NCBI GenBank assembly: GCA_963663845.2
Contig: OY760650.2
Span: 1,984,001 to 2,048,000 of the forward strand
DNA from: Versatilivorator sp963663845
GTDB lineage: Bacteria; Acidobacteriota; Terriglobia; Versatilivoradales; Versatilivoraceae
Reading direction: 5' to 3'
DNA length: 64,000 nt
Part shown: one piece after another, positions 17,829-26,423 of the stretch
How the letters are laid out: the number at the start of each line of letters is the position of its first letter
How positions within the stretch are numbered: position 1 is the stretch's first letter
Notes under the pieces: model-generated
What the model was told of the DNA's origin: nothing
Databases searched by the model: none
What the model saw: the letters and a program-made list of their open reading frames with translations, nothing else
Program-made: the position numbers and the translations under genes

Positions 17829-19136
17829 ATGATGAAACTTCCACGGGCACGGAATTCCTGTTCAGGCCAGCGCCCGCGCTCGAGCCTGTGGCCTTGGGCC
17901 GCGGCTGCCGTCTTGCTCTGGACCGCCGGCTGCAACATCCATCCCTCCGCGGGATGGCCCGGCTGGGGCGGCCCCGGCGGCGACTTCAAGGTCCGGGCGG
18001 CCGGTCTCTCGACCTCGTGGCCCGAGGAGGGGCCTCCGCAGCTCTGGAGCCGGGAGTTGGGAGACGGCTATTCCGCCATCCTGGCCGACGGGGAGCGCCT
18101 CTACGCCTTTTACCGGCAGGGAGAGGACGAGGTCGCAGCCGCCCTGGAGCCCGCAACCGGCCGCACGCTCTGGGAGCACCGCTATCCGGCGCCCATCACG
18201 GCGAAGCAGGACAACACCCACCGCAAGTATGGCGTGGGCCCTCAGGCCACCCCCGTGCTGACCCGGGAAGGGTTGGTGACCATCGGCTGGAACGGCAACT
18301 TGCACTGCCTGAAGAAGGACACCGGGGAGGTCCTCTGGTCGCACGATCTGGCGCGGGACTTCGGAAGCACCTCCATGGGCCGGGGCTTCTCCTCCAGCCC
18401 CCTTGCCTACAGAGACCTGGTCCTCTGCCTGGTGGGCGGTCCCGGTTCCGGCCTGATGGCTTTCAACGCAAGAGATGGACGGGTGGTCTGGGCCAGGCAC
18501 GACTTCAAGCGTTCCCATTCCTCGCCCATCCTGATCAACGTGGATGGACAGGATCAGTTGGTGGGCCTGATGGAGCAGGAGGTGGTGGGCGTCGATCCCG
18601 AATCCGGAGAACTGCTCTGGAGCCACACCCACGGCCTGGCCGGGGGCTTGACAGTCAGCACCCCGGTCTGGGGAAAGGACAACCGCCTCTTTCTCTCCAC
18701 CGCCTACAAAGGGGGAAGCCGGGCTCTCGAGCTCACTCGCCGCAACGGCAAGACCTCGGTGAAAGAGCTGTGGTTCACCAAGCGGATGCGGGTGCACCAC
18801 GGCAACGTGGTTCGCCTGAACGGCCTGGCCTACGGCTTCAGCGGCGACTTCGGGCCGGCCTTTCTCACCGCCATCCGGGTCTCCGACGGCGAGGTGGTCT
18901 GGCGTCATCGGGGATTCGCCAAGGGAACCCTGCTCTACGCCGACGGCAAGTTCATCATCCTGGATGAAGACGGCACCCTGGCCCTGGCCAGGCCCGACGA
19001 CAAAGGGATCGAAATCCTGGCCCAGGCCCAGCCGCTGAAGCACAACTGCTGGACGCCGCCCACCCTGGCTGGAGATACCCTCTACGCGCGCAACAGAGAA
19101 ACGTTCGTCGCCTTTGACCTGGGCTTTGAAAACTGA
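17829..19136 (+). CDS. PQQ-binding-like beta-propeller lipoprotein
   Basis: A 435-residue exported beta-propeller. The N-terminus has a basic region, a hydrophobic stretch (WPWAAAAVLLW) and a lipobox-like TAGC at about 35-38, so it is probably lipid-anchored. The body repeats PQQ/BamB-type blades: GRTLWEHRY, TGEVLWSHDLARDF, DGRVVWARHDF, SGELLWSHTH and DGEVVWRHRGF. It resembles the 'outer membrane protein assembly factor BamB'-like proteins abundant in Planctomycetes and Acidobacteria; a true BamB role is unlikely given the context, and a quinoprotein-like or scaffold role is possible. The start at 17829 (or 17832) has GGAGGG just upstream. Confidence 0.85.
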   Translation: MMKLPRARNSCSGQRPRSSLWPWAAAAVLLWTAGCNIHPSAGWPGWGGPGGDFKVRAAGLSTSWPEEGPPQLWSRELGDGYSAILADGERLYAFYRQGEDEVAAALEPATGRTLWEHRYPAPITAKQDNTHRKYGVGPQATPVLTREGLVTIGWNGNLHCLKKDTGEVLWSHDLARDFGSTSMGRGFSSSPLAYRDLVLCLVGGPGSGLMAFNARDGRVVWARHDFKRSHSSPILINVDGQDQLVGLMEQEVVGVDPESGELLWSHTHGLAGGLTVSTPVWGKDNRLFLSTAYKGGSRALELTRRNGKTSVKELWFTKRMRVHHGNVVRLNGLAYGFSGDFGPAFLTAIRVSDGEVVWRHRGFAKGTLLYADGKFIILDEDGTLALARPDDKGIEILAQAQPLKHNCWTPPTLAGDTLYARNRETFVAFDLGFEN

Positions 19137-19233
19137 CCATACGAGAATTTTTGAAGGACGTAGACATTCCCTGCGAGAATATCTCCATACACTAAACAGT
19201 TGATTGGAGGTCGCAGGCGGTGGAAAAAGTCAC

Positions 19234-20544
19234 ATGCTGAAGCGCATCCATATTCGAGGCTACAAGTCCCTTGAGGACGTCGAGGTGTGCCTCCCTCAAC
19301 TTGTGGTCCTTTTCGGACCAAACTCCGCTGGCAAGAGCAATTTACTCGATGCTCTGCAACTACTGTCCAAGTTGGGGACGAGCCGGACGCTCAAGGAAGC
19401 CTTCGATCCTCCCTATCGTGGCAAACCGCTTGATTCCTTTACCCTCGGCGACAACGGCATCAAGGGTTTGCTCAACCGTCAGAGGTTGTCGTTTTCTATC
19501 GAGGCTGACCTGAGCCTGTCGGATACGGTGGTTGCGGCAGTCAATAGACGTATACAGGAAATGCGTCCTCCCAATGGAGATGCCGGGCCCAAACAGAGAA
19601 GCAAGATTCCTGCCCGTGTCCGCGAGCGAAACTTGCGCTATCGCATCGAAGTGGAGATGTTGCCAAGATCAGGTGTTCTGCGCATTGCAGACGAATACCT
19701 GGCCGCTTTGAACAGCAAGGGTCATCCCACGGGTAAACGCAAACCCTTCCTTGAACTCCAGGAAGAGAGGATACATCTGAGGCACGAAGGACAGGCACAT
19801 CCCATCTACTATGATCGATATTTGGACCACAGCATCCTGTCCATGCCCCACTATCCTCCTCACTACCCCCACTTGGAGGCCGCACGGCGCGAGTTGCAGA
19901 GCTGGCAGTTTTTTTACTTTGAACCGCGGGAACACATGCGCGCCGTCAACCCGGTCAAGGAAGTACGCCATATCGGTTTGATGGGTGAGGAACTCGCCGC
20001 CTTCCTGAATACCATGAAGGCCACCGATCCAAATGGGTTCAGGGGAGTCGAAAAATCGTTGCACACTCTGATGCCGGACATTGAGGGCATAGAGGTCGAG
20101 GTGAGCGATCTCGGGGAAGTCGAACTTCACCTCAAGGAAGGAGGCGTGGCCATTCCTGCCCGTGTCCTCTCCGAGGGAACTCTGCGAATGCTTGGACTGC
20201 TTGCCCTGACTGGCGTCAACGAAGTTCCTGCATTGGTCGGTTTCGAGGAACCGGAAAATGGGGTTCACCCGCGCCGAATTCAGTTGATAGCGGACTTACT
20301 CAAAACGAGAGAAAGCCTGAAACAGACCCAGTACATTGTCACAACCCACTCGCCGTTACTGACGGACCTGCTGGGTGATAACTCTCTGTTCGTCGTGAAC
20401 AGACCTGGTCGCAAAACATGCATCCGTCCGTTTAGCACGTGGGGGCCGCTGGCACGGCGCCGCGAAATCGAACAAGCCCTCGCTGATAACCAGGAAGGAC
20501 TTCCCCTGTCGGAGCGCATCCTGAGAGGGGACTTCGATGCGTGA
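19234..20544 (+). CDS. AAA family ATPase (OLD/RecF-like), ATPase half of a two-gene module
   Basis: An SMC/ABC-type ATPase of 436 residues. It opens LKRIHIRGYKSLEDV with Walker A GPNSAGKS at 28-35. An ABC-like signature LSEGTLRML is at about 311, Walker B ends in VGFEEPE near 336, and an H-loop TTHSPLL near 369. The core matches AAA_15/AAA_21 ATPases such as the OLD ATPase domain and PARIS AriA. It lacks a fused TOPRIM domain; instead the next gene overlaps it by 8 bp and is TOPRIM-like. GC content is visibly lower and codon use less biased than the neighbours, suggesting acquisition. The probable role is DNA- or phage-sensing in defence (inference). Start: ATG 19234. Confidence 0.82.
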   Translation: MLKRIHIRGYKSLEDVEVCLPQLVVLFGPNSAGKSNLLDALQLLSKLGTSRTLKEAFDPPYRGKPLDSFTLGDNGIKGLLNRQRLSFSIEADLSLSDTVVAAVNRRIQEMRPPNGDAGPKQRSKIPARVRERNLRYRIEVEMLPRSGVLRIADEYLAALNSKGHPTGKRKPFLELQEERIHLRHEGQAHPIYYDRYLDHSILSMPHYPPHYPHLEAARRELQSWQFFYFEPREHMRAVNPVKEVRHIGLMGEELAAFLNTMKATDPNGFRGVEKSLHTLMPDIEGIEVEVSDLGEVELHLKEGGVAIPARVLSEGTLRMLGLLALTGVNEVPALVGFEEPENGVHPRRIQLIADLLKTRESLKQTQYIVTTHSPLLTDLLGDNSLFVVNRPGRKTCIRPFSTWGPLARRREIEQALADNQEGLPLSERILRGDFDA

Positions 20545-21112
20545 GGTTGCGCTATTCGTCGAAGACTACGCGCATGAACAGGTCATTGGTGGGCTTGTTG
20601 AGAGGATTGCCAACGAATGCAATATTAGCGTTCAGCTCGACTGGCGCAATGCTGTCAGAGGGCGTGGGGAAGTGGTCACGCAGTTCAAAAACTACTTGCG
20701 TGACCTGAGGCACCAAGGCGGTCCTTGGCCTGACCTGATTATCGTTGCCGCCGATGCCAACTGCAAAGGCTTGAACGAACGCAAGCGGGAAATGAGCATT
20801 TCAGATGCCCCGGCGCCAATGTTGCTTGCTATTCCTGACCCGCACATCGAACGCTGGTTGCTCCTCGACGGCTCTGCATTCAAGGCTGTTTTCGGCAAGG
20901 GTTGCGAGGCGCCGGATCAGAAGTGCGATCGGGGCCGCTACAAGCAGCTTCTCATTGAGGCCATTCTTGGCACGAGCCACTTGCCCTTATTGGGCGGCAT
21001 TGAATACGCTAAAGACATCGTGCTCCATATGGATTTAAGGCGCGCTGCACGAGCGGATAGATCCTTCCAGCGCTTCGTGGACGACCTGTTCAACACGTTT
21101 CGGACATGGTAG
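20537..21112 (+). CDS. TOPRIM-like (DUF4276-type) partner of the AAA ATPase
   Basis: A 191-residue protein overlapping the ATPase gene by 8 bp, so translation is probably coupled. The N-terminal strand ALFVEDYAHEQVI has the glutamate expected of the first TOPRIM motif, and LIIVAADANCKG (about 67-78) resembles the second, acidic DXD-like motif. PDPHIERWLLLDGSAFKAVFG is the region that in DUF4276/RloB-like proteins follows the core. The likely role is a nuclease effector controlled by the ATPase, as in split OLD or PARIS-like systems; this is inference from fold motifs and gene order. No other family is obvious. Confidence 0.65.
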   Translation: MREVALFVEDYAHEQVIGGLVERIANECNISVQLDWRNAVRGRGEVVTQFKNYLRDLRHQGGPWPDLIIVAADANCKGLNERKREMSISDAPAPMLLAIPDPHIERWLLLDGSAFKAVFGKGCEAPDQKCDRGRYKQLLIEAILGTSHLPLLGGIEYAKDIVLHMDLRRAARADRSFQRFVDDLFNTFRTW

Positions 21113-21141
21113 CCCACGGTCACTCAAAAGGAGGCCACACC

Positions 21142-21516
21142 ATGGTCCTACTCCTTCTGCAGAGAAGTCTCTTTGCATTACTGTTAATCGCCGCATTCTC
21201 AACGAGCACCTTGGCCGCGACTCCGGTATCGGAGCCCTGCCCGTCTCACCCAAACCTTGAGCCGGGAGACCCGCCGGACAGGATGGTCGTCGAGAGTATC
21301 GAGATCTGCGGGAAATTTGCCGGCGATCCTGCGCCTTTGAAGGAACTGATCAGCTCGAAGATCGAGACCAGGCCAGGAGACAGGTTCGATCCGGGTGTTC
21401 TGAAGAAGGACTTTCGTGCGGTGTGGTCACTCGGTCGCGTGAACTCGCTACGTGTCGGGACCAATAAGGGTAAGCGCGGAATAATCTTGGTTTTCGAAGT
21501 TGAAGAACGCCTGTAG
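21142..21516 (+). CDS. small secreted protein with a single POTRA-like domain
   Basis: A 124-residue protein with a clear signal peptide (LLLLQRSLFALLLIAAFSTS, ending Ala-rich near residue 25). The mature part reads like one POTRA domain: VVESIEICGKFAGDPAPLKELI, then TRPGDRFDPGVLKKDFRAVW and a final strand IILVFEVEERL, as in BamA-type proteins. A free-standing POTRA is unusual; it might be a broken BamA/TamA-like gene or a periplasmic adaptor. The ATG at 21142 is preceded by AAAGGAGG. The following DNA shows no continuation of a BamA barrel. Confidence 0.65.
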   Translation: MVLLLLQRSLFALLLIAAFSTSTLAATPVSEPCPSHPNLEPGDPPDRMVVESIEICGKFAGDPAPLKELISSKIETRPGDRFDPGVLKKDFRAVWSLGRVNSLRVGTNKGKRGIILVFEVEERL

Positions 21517-21554
21517 CCCGAGGCTCCAGCCAGTCTGCCTCCCCCCGCCATCCC

Positions 21555-22067
21555 TCACTCCCCACTCCTCGTTCGAAGCAAGGTGAACCGGATGCGCCGG
21601 TGCCTTTCGTCCTGGCCGCGTTCGTGAAAGATGAAGTAGACCTCCCGGCTTTGCGGGTTCAGCGGGCGGTGCACCCTGAGGGTGCCTCTCCAGTCGTAGC
21701 TCTCTTCCCGGTACTGCGGCTTTCCGGTCTTGCTGTAGCGCCGGTCGAAGTCGCTGCGGAGGGGCACGGCCGAGGACTGCAGGAATACGGTGCCCAACAG
21801 GGGAACCGCGCCCGGCAGGTCCTGGGCTTCGCCTTCCAGAACCTTTCCTTCCACCCGGGCCAGGGCCTGCTCCCCCTGGGAGAACAGTAGCCAGGCCTTT
21901 TGCTCCAGCCGCACCTCCAGGTCCACTTTCCCCTTTGCCAGGCGTTGACCCTGCCCGGTCTGCAGCTCCAGCGGCAGGCGCAGGCTTCCCTTGTAGGTCG
22001 GCGGCGCCTCCTGGGCCGCGGCGCCCAGGGGAACGAGCCAGAGCAAGAGAAGTATCGTTACCGGCAT
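21555..22067 (-). CDS. hypothetical secreted protein, 170 aa
   Basis: I do not recognise the family. A signal peptide (MPVTILLLLWLVPLGAAAQ) precedes a beta-rich domain with evenly spaced charged strands (LRLPLELQTGQGQRL, KVDLEVRLEQKAWLL, LRVHRPLNPQSREVYFIF). A periplasmic beta-sandwich or lipocalin-like fold seems plausible. The reading frame is open far upstream, but that part is the opposite-frame shadow of the DUF1501 gene; the ATG at 22067 restores a normal signal peptide. It lies downstream of the second DUF1501 gene on the same strand, so it may be part of that operon. It converges with the POTRA gene. Confidence 0.65.
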   Translation of the reverse strand: MPVTILLLLWLVPLGAAAQEAPPTYKGSLRLPLELQTGQGQRLAKGKVDLEVRLEQKAWLLFSQGEQALARVEGKVLEGEAQDLPGAVPLLGTVFLQSSAVPLRSDFDRRYSKTGKPQYREESYDWRGTLRVHRPLNPQSREVYFIFHERGQDERHRRIRFTLLRTRSGE

Positions 22068-22225
22068 GGCGGAAGCCTCAAGAAGGGGCGGAGCCCCGGC
22101 GCGCCTCCGCTGGAACCGAGAAACCCGTCCGAGGAGGCGGTGAGTCGGGCTCGGCAAGGCATTGACGGCGGGAAAACGGTGTCGCGGGAGCTTGTTCGGC
22201 CTTGGAACCGGAGGCGCTGCCGGGT

Positions 22226-23671
22226 TCAACCGGCGACCAGTTTGCCGGACAGGTCGTTCTGTCCGCCGACGTCGGTCAGCCGTCGGTTGCGGCCTTCGAA
22301 GAAGTAGGTCAGCTTCTCGTGGTCCAGACCCAGCAGTGAGAGGATGGTGGCATGCAGATCGTGGACGTGCACCCGGTCCTCGACGGCCCGGAAGCCCAGC
22401 TCGTCGGTGGCGCCGATGGCCTTGCCGCCGCGGATGCCTCCTCCGGCCATCCAGGTGGTGAAGCCGTAGGGGTTGTGGTCGCGGCCCATCTTTCCCTGGT
22501 TGATGGGAGTGCGGCCGAATTCGCCCGTCCAGACCAGCAGGGTGCTGTCCAGCAGTCCCCGCTGCTTCAGGTCGGAGATCAGGCCGGCGATGGGCTGGTC
22601 GATCTTGGCGGCGCTGCCCACGTGGAGCTGATCGTTCTCGGTATGGCCGTCCCAGCCGCTCTTGTAGAGCTGGATGAAGCGGACTCCCCGCTCCACCATC
22701 CGCCGCGCCAGCAGGCACATGCGCCCGAACTTGGCCGTGTTTTCGGAGTTCAACCCGTACATCTGGCGTACGTGCTCCGGTTCGCTGGAGATGTCGATCA
22801 GTTCGGGGGCTGCCGTCTGCATGCGGAAGGCCAGCTCGTAGTTGGTGAGGCGGGCGGCCAGGCGAGAGTCGTCCTGCCGCTGCTGGTCCAGGTGCCGCTG
22901 GTTCCAGCGGCCCACCTGGTCCAGGATCTTTCGCTGGTTGCCGGGATCGATGGGGGACGTCAGGTTCCGCAGGGGATTCCCCTCGGTCCGCATGAAGGTG
23001 CCCTGGTAGGCTGCGGGGAGGAACCCGGCTCCATAGACCGCCTTGGTGGAGACGCCGGCTCCCTCCGACATGGCCACGTAGGCGGGCAGGTTCTCGGTCT
23101 CGCTGCCCAGGCCGTAAACCACCCAGGCTCCCACGCTGGGGTGCCCCAGCCGGACCGACCCCGTCAGCATGACGCTCATGGCGGGCCCGTGGATGAAGGA
23201 GTCGTGGTAGCAGGAGCGGATCACTGCCAGGTCGTCGGCGTGCCGGCCCACCCGGCTGAACAGGTCGGAGATCTCCAGGCCCGACTGCCCATATTTGCGG
23301 AAGGTCCGCCGGGACCCCAGCAGCTTCATGTCCTCGACCTTGACGAACTGCAGGTCCAGGTCCCTGGTGACGAAGCTGGGCGGGATGGGCTGACCGTCGA
23401 GCCGGCTGAGCAGGGGCTTGGGGTCGAAGCTGTCCATCTGACTGGGGCCGCCCTTCATGTACAGACAGATGACGCTCTTGCCCTTGGCAGGGAAGTGCGG
23501 CGCGCGGGAAGCCAGCGGATTGACGGGGGCAGACGACCCCACGCTCCCCAGGGCCTGTTCACGGTTCAGCAGGTAGCCCAGGGCCAGGCCTCCAAAGCCG
23601 AAGCCGGAGGTGGTCAGGAACTCCCTTCGAGACCTGACGGTCATTTGCCGGTTGCAGCAACTGTGATCCAT
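22226..23671 (-). CDS. DUF1501 (sulfatase-like) Tat-exported protein, second copy
   Basis: A 481-residue paralogue of the protein at 9342-10766. The N-terminus has SRREFLTTSGFGFGGLALGYLL, a Tat-like signal. Family blocks are VICLYMKGGPSQMDSFDPKP, WTGEFGRTPINQGKMGRDHN and a C-terminal DLHATILSLLGLDHEKLTY. The extended start at 23725 would add 18 residues before the signal; ATG 23671 (or the ATG nine codons later) is more natural. It is downstream of its DUF1549/DUF1553 partner by 60 bp, the same gene order as in the first operon, and the two operons lie on opposite strands about 12 kb apart. Confidence 0.9.
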   Translation of the reverse strand: MDHSCCNRQMTVRSRREFLTTSGFGFGGLALGYLLNREQALGSVGSSAPVNPLASRAPHFPAKGKSVICLYMKGGPSQMDSFDPKPLLSRLDGQPIPPSFVTRDLDLQFVKVEDMKLLGSRRTFRKYGQSGLEISDLFSRVGRHADDLAVIRSCYHDSFIHGPAMSVMLTGSVRLGHPSVGAWVVYGLGSETENLPAYVAMSEGAGVSTKAVYGAGFLPAAYQGTFMRTEGNPLRNLTSPIDPGNQRKILDQVGRWNQRHLDQQRQDDSRLAARLTNYELAFRMQTAAPELIDISSEPEHVRQMYGLNSENTAKFGRMCLLARRMVERGVRFIQLYKSGWDGHTENDQLHVGSAAKIDQPIAGLISDLKQRGLLDSTLLVWTGEFGRTPINQGKMGRDHNPYGFTTWMAGGGIRGGKAIGATDELGFRAVEDRVHVHDLHATILSLLGLDHEKLTYFFEGRNRRLTDVGGQNDLSGKLVAG

Positions 23672-23731
23672 TGGCGTTGGCTCCTCGTACCCGACATGGT
23701 AACAGCCGGCGGACGGGTTTAACAAGGACTG

Positions 23732-26365
23732 TCAGTCCACGTAGGAAAACTCGCTCAAGTTGAAGACGGCCAGGCACAACTGGGTGAGGGCCCGGGTGCG
23801 GGCCCGGCCCTTCCCGGCCAGCGAGTCGGGCTTTCCGGCATCGACCTCCGATTCCGTCAGCGACCCCAGCAGCGCTGCGGCCTCATCCTGTTCCTTGGCG
23901 GTGGGTTCCCGCCCCAGCGCGAGACGCCAGGCCTGGCGGACCCAGCCGGACGGATCGTCCCCGACCTCGCGGACCAGGCGGGCCGCAAAGGCCTGGGCCT
24001 GGCTGAAGACCATCTTGTCGTTCAGGAAAAAGAGGGCCTGGGGAGGCACGGTGGTGACTTCGCGCACCGAACAGCTCACGGCCGGATCGGGGGTGTCGAA
24101 GGTCTCGAACATGGGGAATCCGAAATTCCGCTGCACCAGGATGTAGACGGCCCGCCGATTCTGCTCCTCGGGGTCGGCGTAGACCCGGATCCAGTTCTTC
24201 CCCGAGAGGTCCCCTTCCTCCGGCGTCGGGCAGAAGGACCGGCCCCCCAACTTGCGGTTGAGGGTTCCGGAGGCGGCGTGGAGGGCGTCCCACAGGGCCT
24301 CGGCCTCCAGGCGGCGCCGGTTCATGCGCCACAGGTAGAGATTGTTGGGGTCGGCTTGGGCGGCGGCCGGGTCGGAATATTGGCTGGTCCTCCGGTAGGC
24401 GTCGGAGGCCATGATGAGACGGTGCATCGACTTGAGGCTCCAGCCCCTGCGCACCAGCTCGGTCGCCAGCCAGTCCAGCAGTTCCGGATGGCTGGGCTCG
24501 GCTCCCATCCGCCCGAAGTCGTTGGGAGTGCTCACGATGCCCGATCCGAAATGCCACTGCCAGAGGCGGTTGGCCAGCACCCGAGCGGTCAGGGGGTGGT
24601 CGGGACGGCTCAGCCACAGGGCCAGCTTGGCCCGCGACCGCGGGACCGCCAGCTCCGAGGAAGGCTGCTCCAGGTCCATTCCGTTGGCCAGGATGCGAGG
24701 AAGCCCCGGTTCCACCTTCTCCAGGTTCTTGCCCAGGTCGCCCCGATCCAGGACGTGGATGGCCGGAACCAGCTCGGCCTGGCGGTGGCCCATGACCACC
24801 GCCTTGGGAATGTCGAAGAGGGCGTCGTAATGGGTCTGGTGGGAGGCTTCGGTGGTCGGCACCTTCAGCACGGCGTGCCCCAGCTTTTTCACCAGTTCCT
24901 GCCGCTGGACCTTTTCCTGCGGGGTCAGGTGCTTTTCCAGGTCCAGGAGCGTCAAACCGTTCGGGTCCCCCAACTTCTTCAAGGCCTCGGCCAGGGGGGC
25001 GGCCAGCTTTTCCTGCTCCAGGGTGCGATCGTCGTCCGGAATTTCGAAGGCTTCGACCACCGCCGCCGGAAACTCCGCCTTCCTGGCTTCGAACACGCGC
25101 CGGCTGACTCTCTTCTCCAACAGCCGGTGCGTCCAGCGGAGCTCGGCCAGGGTCAGGAAGCCCGAGTAGGATTCGGACCGGTGGAACATGGACAGCTTGG
25201 TGACCACCGGAATTTCCATGGTGTCGCTGCCCGCGAAGATGGCCTGGAAGCGGTAGTAGTCCTTCTGGGAGAGGGGATCGAACTTGTGGTCGTGACAGCG
25301 GGCGCAGCCCAGCGTGAGCCCCATGAATGCCGAGGCGGTGGTGTCGACCCAGTCGGTCAGGATTTCATTGAGCTCCCGGCTGGCGTCCATCTTGGATTCG
25401 CCCGTCTGCGGCACCAGCCCGTAGAGCCCCGTCCCTACCCGGGCCTCCAGCGCCCGCAGCTTCTCCACCGGGATGGCGTAGCTGCCTTCCAGGTCCAGGT
25501 TGTTGGGCCAGAGCTCGTCGGCCGCGACCTGCTCCTGCAGGAATCGGTCGAAGGGCTTGTCTTCGTTGAAGGACTTGATGACGTAGTCCCGGTAGCGCCA
25601 GGCATGGGGGAAGAAGGCATCGGTTTCAAATCCCGCCGAGTCGGCGTAGCGCACCACGTCCAGCCAGTGCCGTCCCCAGCGTTCGCCGTAGTGAGGAGAT
25701 TCCAGCAACTCGTTCACCACCGACTGGAAGGCTAGCGGCGAGTCGTCCTCGAGGAAGCGGTCCACCTGCTCCGGCGTGGGCGGAAGCCCGATCAGGTCGA
25801 AACAGGCCCGCCGAATCAAGGTGCGCTTGTCGGCGGGAGGCGCTGCCGGCAAACCGTTTTCCCGCAGTTTGGCCAGCACGAAAGCGTCGATCGGGTTTCC
25901 CTGCCACTCCTTCCCGTCCACCAGTGGCAAAGAGGGGCGCCGTGGCTTGCGGAACGACCACCAGTCGGGCTCCTCTTGGGCAGGGTCGGCCTCGCCGCTG
26001 CTGTCTTCCCAGACGGCGCCCGAGTCGATCCATTGGCGGAGGAGGTCCAGCTTTTCCCGGGGCAGGCGGGGTGACTCGGGGGGCATCTGGAGTTCCCCGA
26101 CGTGGGCGGCGGCCTGGAACAGGAGGCTGTCTTCGGCCTTTCCCGGGACCAGCGACGGCCCTCGGGAGCCCCCCTTGAGGAAGGATTCCCGCTGCCTCAG
26201 GTCCAGGCCCGACATCTGAGCCGCCCCGTGGCAGCTCAGGCAGTTCTCGGCCAGGATGGCCTGCACCGACTCGAACAGCGACGGCCCGTCTTGGGCCAAG
26301 CCGGAGGTTGCCGAACTCGAGAGCCCGGCAAGCAGGGCCAGAACCGGAAGGAATTTCGTCCGCAT
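23732..26365 (-). CDS. PSCyt1-DUF1549-DUF1553 secreted cytochrome-like protein, second copy
   Basis: An 877-residue protein with a signal peptide (FLPVLALLAGLSSSATSG), a single c-type haem motif CLSCH at about residues 42-46 (PSCyt1: GLDLRQRESFLKGG), DUF1549 (YGERWGRHWLDVVRYADSAG; CARCHDHKFDPLS) and DUF1553 (RPDHPLTARVLANRLWQWHF). It is shorter in the middle than the copy at 6521-9334. Members are periplasmic or surface proteins partnered with DUF1501; electron transfer or polysaccharide attack has been suggested. It heads the minus-strand operon that continues into DUF1501. Confidence 0.9.
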   Translation of the reverse strand: MRTKFLPVLALLAGLSSSATSGLAQDGPSLFESVQAILAENCLSCHGAAQMSGLDLRQRESFLKGGSRGPSLVPGKAEDSLLFQAAAHVGELQMPPESPRLPREKLDLLRQWIDSGAVWEDSSGEADPAQEEPDWWSFRKPRRPSLPLVDGKEWQGNPIDAFVLAKLRENGLPAAPPADKRTLIRRACFDLIGLPPTPEQVDRFLEDDSPLAFQSVVNELLESPHYGERWGRHWLDVVRYADSAGFETDAFFPHAWRYRDYVIKSFNEDKPFDRFLQEQVAADELWPNNLDLEGSYAIPVEKLRALEARVGTGLYGLVPQTGESKMDASRELNEILTDWVDTTASAFMGLTLGCARCHDHKFDPLSQKDYYRFQAIFAGSDTMEIPVVTKLSMFHRSESYSGFLTLAELRWTHRLLEKRVSRRVFEARKAEFPAAVVEAFEIPDDDRTLEQEKLAAPLAEALKKLGDPNGLTLLDLEKHLTPQEKVQRQELVKKLGHAVLKVPTTEASHQTHYDALFDIPKAVVMGHRQAELVPAIHVLDRGDLGKNLEKVEPGLPRILANGMDLEQPSSELAVPRSRAKLALWLSRPDHPLTARVLANRLWQWHFGSGIVSTPNDFGRMGAEPSHPELLDWLATELVRRGWSLKSMHRLIMASDAYRRTSQYSDPAAAQADPNNLYLWRMNRRRLEAEALWDALHAASGTLNRKLGGRSFCPTPEEGDLSGKNWIRVYADPEEQNRRAVYILVQRNFGFPMFETFDTPDPAVSCSVREVTTVPPQALFFLNDKMVFSQAQAFAARLVREVGDDPSGWVRQAWRLALGREPTAKEQDEAAALLGSLTESEVDAGKPDSLAGKGRARTRALTQLCLAVFNLSEFSYVD

Positions 26366-26423
26366 TGGGTATGTGGCAGGTTTCGATCCCCGGCCAGGTT
26401 CCAGGCGGCTGCCGCAGCCGAAC

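Noticed and set aside
20537..21112. Assignment as PARIS AriB (DUF4435) or Gabija GajB
   Set aside because: No helicase motifs (GajB), and the sequence blocks do not read like DUF4435. Only a TOPRIM-like core is supported.
21555..22718. One 387-codon protein
   Set aside because: Only the last 170 codons read as a real protein with its own signal peptide. The rest lies antisense-like/out of frame over the DUF1501 gene on the same strand.
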